Counted from the first letter of the stretch, positions 25,086 to 39,480 are shown. The stretch is 64,000 nucleotides of DNA from Monarcha castaneiventris obscurior (GCA_026261815.1 JAMPIT010000417.1:8651501-8715500), one strand, 5' to 3'. Program-made: numbers and translations. The notes: a model not told the origin generated them from the sequence alone.

Positions 25086-28000
25086 GCCTGATGACATTTC
25101 TGCTCTTCCCTTTACATTTCTAGCCCATGGTCCTCCTAGGTAGGAACTAGTCCCCTTGATCCCATCCCATTCAGCCTCTTTGGAGAAGTGGTGGGAAAGG
25201 ACTCACAACCAAGCCTGTTCAAATGTGTGTGTGCACACGTGCATCTCCTTTCAGATACAACTGGAATGAAAGAGTGGTGGTTGAGATGAAGTGGTCCAAT
25301 TTTGACTTTTGTCTTTTAGACAGCCACAAGGAGTCATTCCCAAATGTGCCCCCCAGAACTGCCTTCAGAGTACAGGGTTTCAAGGGATCAATCATCAAGA
25401 ATTCCTGCTGCTTCATTTTAGATTCAAGCATTGCCCTTTTCCTTAGGCTGAGGGTCATGGGTTTTTGAAGGGCAATGGCAGAATCATGAAAGAAGACATT
25501 TTTGTCTTGCTCATTTTTGAGTGAGGAGTGAATGAACTGTGATAAATATTTTTCTGTATATAACTAGAGCTGTCTCAAAGAAGTGGCAGAGGAAACAGAT
25601 GGCAGAGGCCCTTTATAGGCAGCTGCTGTTGTCTCTTAAGGTGTCACCATAGCAAGAAAAGTGGTTGTAATTGGGGAGCTTCAAGATCAGTAGCGCCTGA
25701 AAGGACTCGAGCAGAAAAGAATGTCATCCTGCCTGAAGGCAGGGGGGAGGGAGACAGAAATCAAATATTCAGAGACGAAGAAATCCAGTACAGGGAATAG
25801 GCTGGAGTCACTATGAAGATTTCCTGAACTTCATGACCACAGGATGGATGGCTTCCCTGTGTTTGGGAGCTCATAACTGGCCACAGAGAGTAGGAACATT
25901 GTAAGCAGGGTGAAGAGCTGGTTTAGTGTATTTTGGGGACAGCAAGAGGGGCTGGTATCCAGTGGAAACAATTGAGTGAGAGACTGAGATCCCCAATGCA
26001 CTGTGGAAATGCAGTTGGGTGGGCGTGAGGAAAGGTCCAGGAATAGCTATCTCCAGGCTCCTTTCTCCTCCAATTGCTTCAGAGCACTACTGCAGTGCAT
26101 GCTTTTGGTATGGGGGATGCTACAATTTGGTGTAGAAGCTTCTGTCCCAGATACTGCTCAAAATGCCTGCCTGGAGCCCTATGATCTCAGTGTATGCAGC
26201 ACAAAGAGGAATAGTAAGCTGACCTGTGAAACAGCAGAAGTGCAGACATGTAGCTGCTCCCTCAAGAAATAACCAGGCTTAGGTTCCTTCGTATCTTCCA
26301 GGCTTGGAAGGATTGCACAATGGGCTAGACCTCTAAGTCTTCTAGACATGGAGTTATTTTAATCTCTCCTGCTCCCCTTGTGTCTCCAAAAGTAGGAGCC
26401 ATGTATTTCTTTCAAGGAAGAGAAAATTCACAAAAAAAGCTCAATTGGAGAATTTGGGAGGAAACCTGGGAGGATGATCGAGTCTCTCATGAAGTGCAAG
26501 GGTTTGGGGCAACAGAGCAGCTGTGAACAGGCTTGCTGTTGGAGATAATTGGAGCTCAACATTGCACAGTGTCCTTTAGCTGAGGACTCCATTGGAACTG
26601 TACTCAATAGTCTCAAAGGGAACAACTGCCAAGAGCAGAGCAGAGCAGTGCAGCGCAGCTGCTTTGCTGTTGGGAAAGGGAGCAAAAGAGAAAATAATAT
26701 GTCTACTCTGCTGAGTGAATTGCAATGCAAACAGCAGCACAGCACAGGAAAATGCACGGGATTGACAATTTTTCTAAATTTTAGGTGAGCACCTAATCAT
26801 GGCACCACTCTTTCTCAATCACTGCTCCGTTCTTCCCCTCTTCATCCATCACTTTGTCCATCTGTTCACAGGAAAGCATAACTCAGAAAGGCCAAGAATG
26901 GCTTTCCAGGAATTAATTCCAGGGGCTGTCTAAGATCACAGGAGAAAGGTGTTTTTCTGAGTGCTGCATCATTACAGCTTGGCCCACATTTACAGGAACG
27001 GTGAGGGGGAAAGCATTCAGAGCAAAGCAAGACTGTGAGAAAGAAAGAGCATTGTGAGGATATAAAGGCACCAGGACTAGGGAGGACTTTTATTCTTCTG
27101 CAGAAACTGAAGGGATGGGTTGTTCTGGGAATAAACTGACTCAGCTGTGAAGGAAAGCATCTCTGCATGCTGGAAACGGAGAGACATTTGGGGCTGGAAG
27201 GGTCTGTGACAGCTGGAAAGCACAGCTGGCCAGAAGGAAACATTAGGCAAGAGGGGACCAAGGACTTGGCCACAGCATGACAAGGGAAGGTGGTAATAGG
27301 AATGCAGTGTGAGTGCTGGAAGGAGATAATTGAGATACATGGTCTGAAAGAGGAAGATGAGTCAGAAGAAACCCTGGGACTCAGAGGTAGGAGAGGTATG
27401 AATTGCTGAGAGAAGCAGGAGTATCAGCTTGAGACTGACCCCCTCATCCACCTTCTCTGAATTGTGGAATGGGATGGATTTTCACCTGCTGATGCCAACA
27501 TCTGCCACCACTAATAGCCTTCCCTCTCGCTCCTTCCTGCCCCAGTCCATGGGAGAAAGAAAGGTTCAGACATAGAAATACAGAGCAGGATTAATCACAT
27601 AGACCAAGCAGCCTTGGACCTACAACAATTTCGAAAGTGTGACCAGTGGTTTTGGCTACATGCAGTTAAGTTTGAAAAAGAAAAGGTTAGAAAAAGAAGA
27701 AACAAACTAGTTGGAGCATGAAATTTTGGACTTGACTTGGTGATGCCAAGAAGGGCAGGCATGACCACCTCATACATTGAGGCTCGCTGCTGGTCTCATA
27801 GCTGGAAGCACATGAATTTGTCCTTCTTCTGGAGTCTTTGGGTACAGTTTTCATGGCAGAGAACCCATGGCTTGGCTAGATTAACTTTGGTAAAGCAGGG
27901 GAACTAACACTTAATGCTCTTCTCTGGCTGCTGTTCTTCAGCAGAGGTTTTCTGAGAATTTTACCTTTTCTTGCCGTTGTGCCATTGCAGCTGCACCAAA

Positions 28001-29772
28001 ATTGCTTCACATAGGGTGGAAACACCTTTATGCTAGACACTGTGCATACACAAAAGCTGTTGTCCCTACATCAAAGAAGTGACAATCTAAGATGACAAAT
28101 GACATATGAAAGGCAGCAAAGCAGAAGACAGCAAATGTGTAGAACTTGTTTCTGTGTTGTTGCTTTTGACATCACTAAGAGGGTATTGCACCTAGAACTG
28201 ACTTCATCTCCTTCTCCAGGCAGAACAGAATACAGAGCAGGGCATGCCTGCCCAGCACCAGGCAGTGCCAGGAGGAGATTCCCAAATAACTCTAGGCAAG
28301 CTAGCTTAGGCATTTTAAGTTCTAATGGCTACTCAAGCATGGTGCCCTTCACAGGCAAATTAGCTGTGTGTCTGAGAGCTGTCAGGATGCAGCGCTTACT
28401 CAGGTGTGCAGATTCCAAAACCCATGCAAGGTCACATTACCCTGTGCCAGGGGGACTTGTAGTAAGAGCCTCTCTCAGTTCTCAGTCCAAATCTCATTCT
28501 CGTATCCACAAACAGGCATGCCTATGTGACTGGAGGGGTTTCCCCCCATGCTTGGTAACCACAGTTGGTCTGAAAGAAATGAATGATCACATTTCATTCT
28601 GTTCCTATAGGAAGGGCACTGTATTATTTGGGGTTCTGAAATGGAGCTTGGCCCAGACGTGTGCAAGTGCTTGAGAAATGGTGAGCCAGAAGATGCCATC
28701 ACAGCTGGATTTCTCCTTTGCAGTTTTAGCAGGCAGGGCTGAAGGACACAGAGACTAATCTCCATGTGACCTGCAGATCCTGTCCTTTCACATGAGGGCT
28801 GAAGCTTGCTGAAGAGGCAATGCTGGAATGCTTTTGCCCATGTGGTATCTGCCCTGGGGATACACGGCCACTTCTGTCTCTAGGGTTGTCACTTACCAGT
28901 GAAAATTCATTGGATTCATGACAAAACTGCAGGATTTACCAGCAAAGAAATAGTTTGTTCTCAAAATAAATAAAATCTGATCTGGAGGTGGTGATTTACT
29001 CAGACACCCAAGAGATCACTTATTTTGAGTATCTTGTTTAATTCTCACTGAGACTGCTAGTTTTGTCAATCTACATCTTCATTTTCTTGGGGAAAAAAAA
29101 GTATAATATATTACTGGATTTCTTCCCATAACAAAAATAAAGGAAATGACTCAAGGAGAGGAAAGCCCCATGCTCATCACTTCACTGAGCTACACCACAG
29201 CAGGGACAGTGGTCAAACCCACATCCCAATAAATTCTTAAGACCTATATGAACTTCTTCTCTTCCTTGGGATCCACATGAAGAATTAGATCTCTGCAACA
29301 GATACACAGTCAGTAGCTTTCCCCAAATAATGAACTAATCAGAAAGACTAAAAATAGGCTGCACTGGAACATCAGCCATTTGGAATGTAGAGCAAATGGC
29401 ACTGAATGTGTTTAATGAAGTGAAAGAGCTTTGTTTTTAATCACTGAGCTATTGATAAATTGTTGATAGGTGATCAAATGTGGGCTATTCTTTCAAATGT
29501 TGTGACTTTTTGAACCTGTCAAGACCCTCTTGAGCCATTCTTGTTCCTTTCACTGCTAATGTAGTAGGACTTCCTGCCCTTTTCAGGACCTAAAATAAGA
29601 ATAACTGTAACGTCATCTTTTTTTTTCTGGGTAACAAACATTTAGCCTCTGGGCCAGTGATCAATTTTCAAGACTAAATGTTCATAGTTGTACAAAATCA
29701 GACCCTGGGAACTGGGTCGGATATGTGAGAGAAGATGACAAGACGGGAGGCAGATCTGTTCACGTCTCTACG

Positions 29773-29794
29773 TGGTGTTATCAGGATAACACCA
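29773..29794. repeat. Inverted repeat with paired GATA motifs
   Basis: TGGTGTTATC, two bases, then GATAACACCA: 10-bp arms with no mismatch. The core is TTATCAGGATAA, two inverted GATA-factor-like motifs. It may be chance in 64 kb. Confidence 0.8.
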
Positions 29795-32700
29795 GGGCAT
29801 TAGATTAGGAGAGTGGGGAGAGTGAAGGAGGGAGAATCTTGTTTTTAATTGTACAGCAGCCAAAAATGAGTGGGGAATCAGCATAGAGCCTACGGCGAGG
29901 GAAGATTTAATTTTCATGCAGGGAAGGAAGTGAGCTGGATCCTCATGGGTGTTAGACCAAAGGAAGTAAGGGAAACTGAGGCTCTAATAGAAAAATTTAG
30001 GTCCTTTGCAAGGTTTGAGAGAATACTATTGAACTAGTTTAGTTCATGACAGACCCTATTGGCTGTTCTAGATAGACTAAATCTTCCAGCATGTCTGGAT
30101 CATACTTGGTCCAGAATGACAATGGAAGAGAAAAGAGTCTTAAGCAGAGTCCACATGTCCCTTAATTTATGTCATCCAGAGTTCCCCCTACGTAAGGAAT
30201 GTCTTCAGATGGAATGTAACCAAAATTCTTTGTTGTTTTGTGCTATTAAATGGGCTGAATCAACTGGAATGAATTTGAGGACTGAGCCCTGTACCTGCTC
30301 TGGCTGATGTATGCTCATACGTCAGTGATCTTAGGAGGCAGTTTGCTGTGCACCTTGAAGCTATCTTTTCTTTTCCTCCAGTGGAGAAGAACCACAGTGT
30401 CATCTCATGGTCTGCAGGAAATCTCAAACCCTATGTGAGATGTAGTTTACACGCTACAATTTTGTAACACTGGTTCACTTAGAACACACAGTTCTTAGCA
30501 TTTCTAGATTAATGTTAATGTGTCCCCCTCCCAAGGCGGGGGTACATCATCCAACCTGTGCTAAGTCAGTATAGCAATTAATTATCTGACTGAATATTTG
30601 TACTCTGCTTATAAACTCATGAATTATTCCATTCCATCCTATTTGGAACCAGGTTTTCCTTTTAACCTCAACTGCAAACCAGCTGTCCATCAATTGTGAT
30701 GTGCTCATACCTCAGGGTGATGAGAGCAGCAGAAAAGCCTAAATGGGTTGCTAGAAAGTGCTACCAGTAAAATAGAGATGCATTTCATTAGTGTTGGGAG
30801 GATTGGCAGCTCTTTAATTGTATGAATCACCCAATGGGTGTGTTCCCGAAGCCAATCGGAGCGTGCCAGTTCAGTAGAGCCACAGTGAGCAACGCTGTGC
30901 TGCGTCATTCGGCATTCTCCAGTGAGTGATTAAATCCATGTCATTTGCCATAAATCAAACGTTGTCACAGGGTCACTCTTGTGGGTCACGCTAGGTTATC
31001 GTGGGGATTTTGCACTGGTCCTGTCAGGTACTGCTGTGCCACGCAGGTTTTTTTGAGGTCATGCTGGGTTCCTCAGATACCATCTCTTGAACTCACCGAG
31101 AGCTCTGTTGGAGTGCATCAGGGGAATGATGAGAGGGTTTGCTGCGTAGCCTTCTACTGCACCGGGTTAAGGCCACTTCTCATGGCTGAAGTATCTCTTC
31201 CCTGGAAAATGTGCGTTTTTCTCATTTATTAGTTTAAGCAGGCACTGTGACATTTGTGATTTTGCTTTCCAAAATAACACCTGCCCAAGGCCCAAAACGA
31301 ATAAGATCTAGTCTTGAGGCAGCGGCTTCTTTTTTTCAGACAGAAAGCATCATGCTATTTCAGTTAATTGTATTGCTGCCTGACTCCATGGAGCCAGATC
31401 CTGCCCTGTGCTAACATTGCTGCACATTGGTGGTTTAGATTCCTGTTATCAGGAGCTCCCACACAGCCAAGAAATGCAGAAGCTTTCCCTCAGTGAGGGG
31501 ATGTGGCCAAAGGACAAAGAGTACAAGGAACAAGATATCATGTTCCAGGGGTCCCCTGCTACAGTGGTCCCTTGTTTTCAGTCAGGATTTGGTCAGGTAT
31601 ATGTTACAACAGCCTTGAGGTACTCCAGCTTGCATCAGAGACTAAGCCAATCTCTTCTGGTCTGGTGATCAGAAAAACACAAACGCAGCACAAAGCCACC
31701 TTTAACCCCCACACCAACCATCCTGCTTCAGATACCACTGAGAAAGCTGGAAATCCACAGCTTCCCTACAGAAGTCACTTCAAATGGCATGAGTTTAAAA
31801 TGTTGACATTTTTATGCATAGAGAGACTAATTTAGGATTTTTTTAAGGACCATTATGGCCTCCTGTGAGGTCTGTGTGGTTAGTTGAATAGTAACTGCTG
31901 CTTACTTTTGCAGAAAAGGAATGTAAGAATAGTCCCGATAATGTTTTTAAACCTCTCAAAATAAATTTATTTTCCATGACACACATGGCCCCTCTAGAAC
32001 AGAGAGTGGCAGATCATGGTATGAAAGTTTTACTGGTGCCAATCAAGATGACATTCCAAACGCACTACTGCCATCACTGGTCAGGTAAACAAAGGCTAGC
32101 AGATGATTTACTGAAGGCAATGTCCCAATTTTCAGCAGCAAAACCAATGCTGCTGGGTGAGGTTTCAACCTGTGTTTTCTATGCATGCAATTGCTGTCCT
32201 CTGCTCAGAGCAATGGAAGCCATTCTGGTAGTCCATGGTTTTTCACCCTTTCATGCGTTCCATCACCTGGAGGATGTCCCGGGAGCACAAGAAAATGCTC
32301 TCATGCCCATTCTATTTGTGGAAAATTTCAGACATGGGAAGGTTAAGTGGTTAGCCAAGTATACACAAAGACTGCAGCAGAGCTGAACTCACTGTTCACC
32401 AAGCCATAAATCCATATCCAGATCACTCCACCATCCTTCCAGAGTGCTGTTTACCTGGCCCCACTGCCTATCACACCACAGAAGGATATTGACTGTTTTC
32501 CAAGTGTGAAGTACACAGGTGTTCTCTAAAGCTCCAGGGAAATGTCATGGATTGCAATCAGTACCATATTAGAGCCGATTCAAGCTCTATGGTATTTCTT
32601 GCAAGCTCCCAAATCCTTTAAACATAGGAGGTCTCTGCAGGAGCCACATCAGATCTTGCTGGTCTTCTATTAGAGAGTCAGTGAGTGAGCCAGGAAAAAA

Positions 32701-35700
32701 GTTATTCCCTCTGAAATTGAAATCAAACTCATATTTTCCTCAGCAGAGTTATTTTAAGTCGTTCATTTTTATCTTTTTTCCTCTGCAAAGCAATGCCCGT
32801 TTGATACTCAAAGGTTGTTAGAACCAAAGGGGAAAGAGAGAACACTGGGGTATTGTTCTTGCTGCAGTTGCAGGCTTACTTGGCACCTAAAAAAGATTTT
32901 ATTAGAAAACAAACCAATTCTACAGTGCTTTGAGTGAGAAGAAGAAAACAGCAAGGGAGAAAAAGAAAAATAAAATCCATGCTGTTTAAGTCTTGGGCTG
33001 TGTCAGGAAAATAACGCATGAAGTTGTCATACTGGGTCAAATCCATGGCTACTACAAGTGAGCATAAACTACTAATTCTTACTTTCAGCAATGATGCGTG
33101 TGAGGCTAAGACGCAGATTATCCCATTCAGACTTCATGATGTAAGAATCCAATACTGAATTCCTGCGTAGGTCCATTGACAGATGGTGTTTAATAGCAAC
33201 AACAGGCACTCTGGGTATGTTTTCCCATGTCTTGCTGCATCCCAGCTTTCTCCTCAGGCTTCCCATGTCATTTGTAACTCACCTGGAGAAACTTTCAGGT
33301 GTGTTTTCCTATTGCAAAAGCAAGACCTGGAAATGCATCCACATTAAATTGCCACCACAGCGCAGCCTCATGTCTGCCGTGTGATGCAGGCAAGGATGCA
33401 GTTTGGCACCTCAGGTGGCTTGCTTTCTTCCACACACCAGCACATGGAGTCATCACACCATCCTCCATTCATCTCTTTCTCCTTCTGCCTGTCTGTGGGG
33501 TTTTTTTCTTTCTCATTCATGTTCAGCAGGTGCCTTCAATTCCCAAACATGTTCCCAGATCTTTCCCAATGTCAGCTGTGAAGCTAAAAAGGGATTTTCT
33601 GAATTTGATTGATCAGGCTGTCACAAACCTGGCTAGGAGCCATTTGTTGGACACTAATCAGATTGCTGCCGCAGAATTCAGCTGCTGAGTTTCCAGTGTG
33701 GTTTTAGCCTCTGGAGCGTAAAGAGAGACAAAAGCACTACACCTGAATGGGCATCTCCAGGGATGTCAGAGGGGCACAGAGCTCCATCGACCATTCCTTC
33801 TTGAGAACTTGACCTCGTACTGCAGTTGCCTCTCCCTGCAGGCTCACACAGCTTCCCCAGGTAGCTTAAGTACAGCCTTTCACAGAATCCTATCATGAGG
33901 CATGAGCTTATGCTTTTACTTATAGGCACTGCCAGATACAACACCTCTGCGAAAAGGATGAAATTTGCATACAATGTCTGAACCTATCGCCTCTCAGGAA
34001 AAACAGATCGTGAGAAAACAATAAACAATGTCCCCATCCACTGCTCCCTCTCCTTTTGACTCAATGGGAGATCTCCTGCCTCAGATGCCAGCTCATAATT
34101 TTTCTTTTCTGATCGTGGTTATTCCCCTCACCAAACAAGGCTTTTCACTTTGAAAAACCATTCACTCCTCTCTCTGCCATCCATTCACTCTCCTTTGCCA
34201 TCCATTCTGTCTTGTCTCTTGATGAAGTTTCCTGTTTCCTTCCTCAACCAAGTCTTTCATTAATCCTTTCCATCCTTACCTTACAAAGCTGGCTTTGTTC
34301 AGCTCTTTGCAACGTGCACAGGGCTCAGCAATCCCATTGCCCCTGTGTGCAGTCTCACTCATCACCCACCAGGGTTCAAGGACCAACTGCTGTCGATGTA
34401 TGAAGGACTCTTCTGCCTCACAGCGAGCAGGAATCCACACTGGAGTTCCTCTCGTAGTTACAGCAATGTAATAACACCGTGACATCAAGGAGAGTGCACA
34501 ACTCATGCAGAGGTCTCACATCAACATGAGGCTCAGCACCAGCTGTTTGCCAGGCATTTAAGCCTAGTGCTATTCTAGTAGCGTTGCAGGCTCACTAACT
34601 ACAATGACTCTGAAAGAGGTACAGATATTTATCTCAACAAGCTCTTGAGGCCCTCAGCTGCTCGTCTGGCAAGTGCTCAGAGCTGCTGCTTCTGGAGGAC
34701 ACATGCCCACCCAGATCTCCTCCAGCCATTCTAGTTCAATGTGCAGGAGCTCGGAGCAAAAAGACAAGATTAAGACACAGGCTATTTTCTAGCTGTTACG
34801 TGAGTCAGGGGCTTTTACGAAGGAAAATAGGTGGAAGCATCACATTATCTGTGGCTGCAGCTCAGCAGATGCTCCATTTGCACACTACAATTTATGAGCT
34901 GTGCTGTGGAATGATTTAGAGGGTTGAGGACAGAGTGCTTTGCTTTCATCAGGGACATGAAGGTAAGGGAAGACTTGCCATGAACAGGCTGTGAATACAG
35001 CCTAGAGAATAAAACAGAGTTTTCCTGTGTGGGCTGACATGCCCACACACAGACCAATGCACAGATCACCCTTGGAGTAAGGATGATTCGATGGGCTCTT
35101 ATTATAAATGATCCTTGGCTAACAACATAGAGAAAGTAATTTATGCTTCCTCCTGCATTTCTGAATAATCTTTAGTAGGTTGAATTGTCCATAAATCTAC
35201 TGCTGTACTTTGGATACAGGTGTGAATCCAAGGACTCTCTGACTCTTAAAATGATGAAGTTTGGCAAGCAGAAATCACTTTTAAAAGCAAGGATTCACTT
35301 CTCTCTCTTTTAAATGCTGCAGGAAGTCGTGACACACTTACAGGAAGTAAGGTCTGATTCTGGTAAAGTGGGCTGAAATAACTTGCCATTTTCAGAGCAG
35401 GATGAAACACATGGCAATTAGAATGCAAAAAGCTTTATGAGGATGTAACTGTTTAAAAGCTGATTATGAAAAAGATGGACTTGGCATCCAATCTGGAAGG
35501 GTAGTAGAGGGAGGGATGGCTGCATGGCAGGACTCCTGTTGGTGTATGAATGTCTGCACCATGGTGGCATTGTTATCCCCTTCTTGTCCTGACAATACGC
35601 AGTCAATGGCACTTCAGGAGGTGGGTGGGAGACATCTGGTTAATGAGGAACAGATGGACTTCATCGGACATGCACTATACCTGCTCTTTTCTTCACAGCT

Positions 35701-38700
35701 CTCTCCCTCACTCCCTGATTTCTCTATTCTTCGCTGCAGCTGAGCTCTTCCCTCTCCTTCCTTTCAAACGGGAGAGAATGTTTGTGTGCTTCCAATAAAA
35801 AGCAATGAAATGCTCTGGTCAGAGCCAAGTGCAATACCAGCAAATGCAGTTAGGAAATGACTCAACTGTAGCATGCTCCATTCTCTGGGATCCCTACACG
35901 CTGTGCTGGTTCCCACTCACCGTGCCCCCTTAGTACTCCAGTGCCTGGACCCATTGTGACAGTGGGCAACAGAGGCCACTTTCTCATTTGTCATTTCTTT
36001 GACAGGACCTGTTCAATGACTTGAGAAGGACTTTCTCAAAGCCCATTCTTTGGGATTTGGCAGTTTACCCCACTGTGATAAGGTATTTGTTTATGGGGAC
36101 AATTTTCAGAAGAGGCGCAGTGATTCCAGGCAACCTGAATTTCCCTTCTATCCTTCTAGCTCCTTCATGGCATGTAGGTAGGATTTGGGTCTGGGCTTGT
36201 GTATTCTCATTCAGTTAACAGATGCCAGTAATGTGGGTTTGTTGGTCTCCCATGAAAATCTGAAAAGCTGCACACAAACCAGATCCTGAGAGAAATACAA
36301 ATTCCCAAAGGCTTGTGCATCTCACAGCTCAGAGGAGACAGCACAGTGTTCCTAGATGTACTTCTACAAAGGAAATCTTCCTAAATCCCTCTGTTCCAAC
36401 CAACGCTGACAAAATAGCAAAATAATTCCTATCAAGTTCCAATTGGCTTTCATTAATACTGGTGGCTTTCATTGAGATTTTCTTCCCGAGAGATATGACA
36501 GAAAAGTCAGTCCCTAAACCCCTTCTCACTCCTTGTAACAATTTTATTTCATTACAGTTATGCTTGCTCAGAGTTACAGAGTTGAACTGATCCCTCAGTT
36601 TAAGTTACATGATGTGCTAATGTAACATCAGAACAAGGTTTCCTACCTCCCTCTAACTCAACAAGTATTTTAGTGAGGGTGAACAAAGTCCCCTGAATCA
36701 GTCCCTTTCAAGGGCAGCAAGCAGAGGCATAGTTAGCAGTCCAGCCATGCTACCTTCTTCTGTCTCTCTAATCTGAGAGCTATTACTGTGTCCAAAACCA
36801 GGATTAATTTTCAGTGTAGGTCTGTCTTGGATAAAAGGCCTCCATGTCCCTTCTGTGGTTTCTACTCCAGCTGCCTTTGAGACACACTGGATTTTTTATA
36901 TAGGGCACAATTACAGCATGAATGAGGAGGGAGAACTTCAAAGGAGAATGATTAAGGTTGGATGAGTTAGAAACCAACTTAATTCACTTGAGTTGATAAT
37001 TTCAATGAGGAAAATGGCCTGAATCCCCATGGTATTCTCTTCATACCATACAAATGCTGAGTTAGCATCCAGATCCACCCACTGCCAGGATCTTGACTTT
37101 ATGGACAACTCGGAAGTATTATTCAGTATACACCCCAGCCAAAGCATCATTACCGTAGCTGCTTGTCCTTGGCGTTCCTTCCAAGATCTTTTCCATACTC
37201 TCTCTCTTTCTACCTTTTCCCAAATGTGCTCTCACTCCTCTCGTTAACTCCATGGAGAGTTAATAAGCAGATTCTAACACAGTGAGTTAGCAATACCTCA
37301 GCAGCCCTAGAGAGTACAGCAGGATAGGACAAAAAAAGGAAAAGCTCGCTCATCCCTCTCCTTTTGCCATTCATCAGAAGTTGAAGTATGGTCATCTTAG
37401 CATCTTAGCTTTATTCTGTATGTCACACACGCCTATCCCTGGGACTCTATTCCTGCCTGGGATATTTCCCTCATTGCAGCAGAGGAAAGAAGATCCCCAC
37501 TCCTCAGAGTAACCTTGTAAGTCCAGCGTGGAAAGACTGTCTTCACATTATTCCTCTCCCACAAGCCATTGAGCATGGCAACACAGTCTGGAACTGGTGT
37601 ATGCTTCAGTGAGTTCACAGGGAAACAGATCCCAGTCCGAGGATCCCATCCAGAAATCCTCAGGGACAGAATGTGCTCAGCCATCCCTGGCAGCTCATCT
37701 TCAGGCTTCACCACGCACATACAAACAAGTCTGTCAGGTCAGCCAGTGCTACCTCTTTCCAGCTACTTGGATGGCTGTACACTTCTTGTTTTGTCTTAGA
37801 TTCGTTCCTTAGGCACACCTCATATCTCTCCTTGGACACATTCCACAGGAACAAAGTCTCCCCGAAGGCCTCTACCCCCGTTAGAGAAGTATCTGCTCAA
37901 GGTCACTGACCATCCAATCCTCCTGATGCACTGGAGTTGGGGTGGTCTGGGAGTTTCTTACCAGCATAACCTCTCTGACAGATCCTTTCCTTTTAACTCG
38001 AGTGCAACTCTTGGCAAATAATGCCATCTTCAGTGTTCCACCTCTAAATAGCCTTCCATCTGCTGAAGAGTGAAAATCGGTGTCGGTGCACCTGAACCTG
38101 TTCCCTTGAAGGGACATTTTCTATGCACTGCCCCAGATTTGTCAAGTCCATTATGAAGAATCCTGTTGTGCAGAACTTCAAATCGAGACACGCTGCTTTG
38201 TAAGATAAATGCAGGTTGAAAGCATGCAGCTGCATTCCTAGAGAAAAGGGCCATGATTCCCCAGAGACCCTCGAAGGTCCAAGGTAACTGCAGTCATGAC
38301 CTCACTGCCTGCACCGGCCTCATCAGTGCAGTAACAGAATGAACTTGTACAAGCCCCACTGGAGAAGGGACAAAACTGATAATCCCAATTCTGTCTTCTA
38401 CAGCAAGTGCATGCACAGTCCTGGTGTGCCGCTGAGGGAAGTTTATGCCCCAGGCTGGATAGGCAAGGAACTGGGGCTTACTGGTGGTTTTAGAAGTCGA
38501 TAGATTTTGGATCCTTGCTGCAATTTCATGTAAACTACAAGACAGTTTTTTAACTTCCCACCAGAATGCAGCAACGTGCAGTGAAGTGCACTGCTTTTCA
38601 GCTGTTGAGATTACTTCACTGGGATTCTGGGATTCCAGTTTTTCTGCTCTTCTCAAATGTGGTGAGACCCATGGTCAACCCAAGCTGAAAAAACATCCCT

Positions 38701-39322
38701 GTCCTGAGCTGGAATTCAGTTTCAGTGGTTTTTCTCTGATTCAGTTTCACTGGTAAGTTGGAAGAGAAAAAAAAAAATAATAATAATGCATTATAAATAA
38801 TATGCATAAATAATGCATCTTAGCTGAAGTCTGGGCTTCCATCCCAAAATGTTCTCAGAGACTTACCAGTTCTGAAGAACATCATGATCAGCCAATGGGG
38901 TGGATCTGCTGGAGCACTCATGCATTTCCTATGTTTAGACTAGCATGGAAGCTTCTTTTACTTTAATATATGTTGCACTGACAGAAATCTATCAACATGT
39001 TGCCAATTTGAGAAAGTCTGCTTTTCCCTGTGTATGTTTTTCAATCCGATTGCTTTTCTCCTTATAAGTTCTACTTGTGACACAAATTTCAGCAGCTGGA
39101 TCCTGTGGAAGAACAAAATTTTAGAGTTGCTGCATAGGTATTTACAGTTTGGTCACTACCATGTTATGTATGTTTTGAATCACTGTATTTCCAGGCTTTG
39201 CAATGGCATAGCACTGACTTTCACCTCCAGTTGTGCTTGTTTATATGCACCCTCTAGTCACAGGGCAAGGGGTGTCAGAAAAGAAAAGGCTGGCTAGACA
39301 TTTGTGTATGGTATTTGAGTTT

Positions 39323-39480
39323 GAATCATAGGATAGCTGGAGCATTTGGGTGGGAAGGAACCTCACAGATTCTCTAGTCCAAGCCACTGCTCGAAGCAGC
39401 TGTGAGGCCAGGCCAGTCTGCTTGGGGCTTTACTCAGCTGGGGCCGGGTTTCATGGATATCACATCCCAGCAGAACTCCG
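39323..39480 (-). repeat. CR1 LINE 3' fragment, reverse orientation
   Basis: It starts AATCATAGGATAGCTGG and continues GGGTGGGAAGGAACCTCACA, 'gattctctagtccaa', then GCTTGGGGCTTTACTCAGCT. This is the reverse complement of a CR1 3' region, with the 3' terminus at the left. The right end is uncertain because similarity fades. Confidence 0.7.

Larger units (their letters stand above)
22996..39322. other. Intron 1, second part, without recognised genes
   Basis: Sixteen kilobases of ordinary intronic DNA. Items noted are a C/T-rich stretch at about 24,535-25,085, an acceptor-plus-donor composite at 26,770-26,790, a 22-bp inverted repeat at 29,773-29,794, a minus-strand series of open frames at about 37,430-38,660 and a triple ATGCAT cluster at 38,786-38,818. 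None is supported as a gene. Confidence 0.5.

Noticed and set aside
31976..32386. 136-codon plus-strand frame starting MTHMAPLEQR
   Set aside because: It has mixed composition, but no recognisable domain, no flanking splice or promoter signals, and a length within chance for this window.
33885..33905. CACAGAATCCTATCATGAG as a reverse CR1 3' end
   Set aside because: The sequence after it lacks the 'ggttggaagggacct' block expected next to a reversed CR1 terminus.
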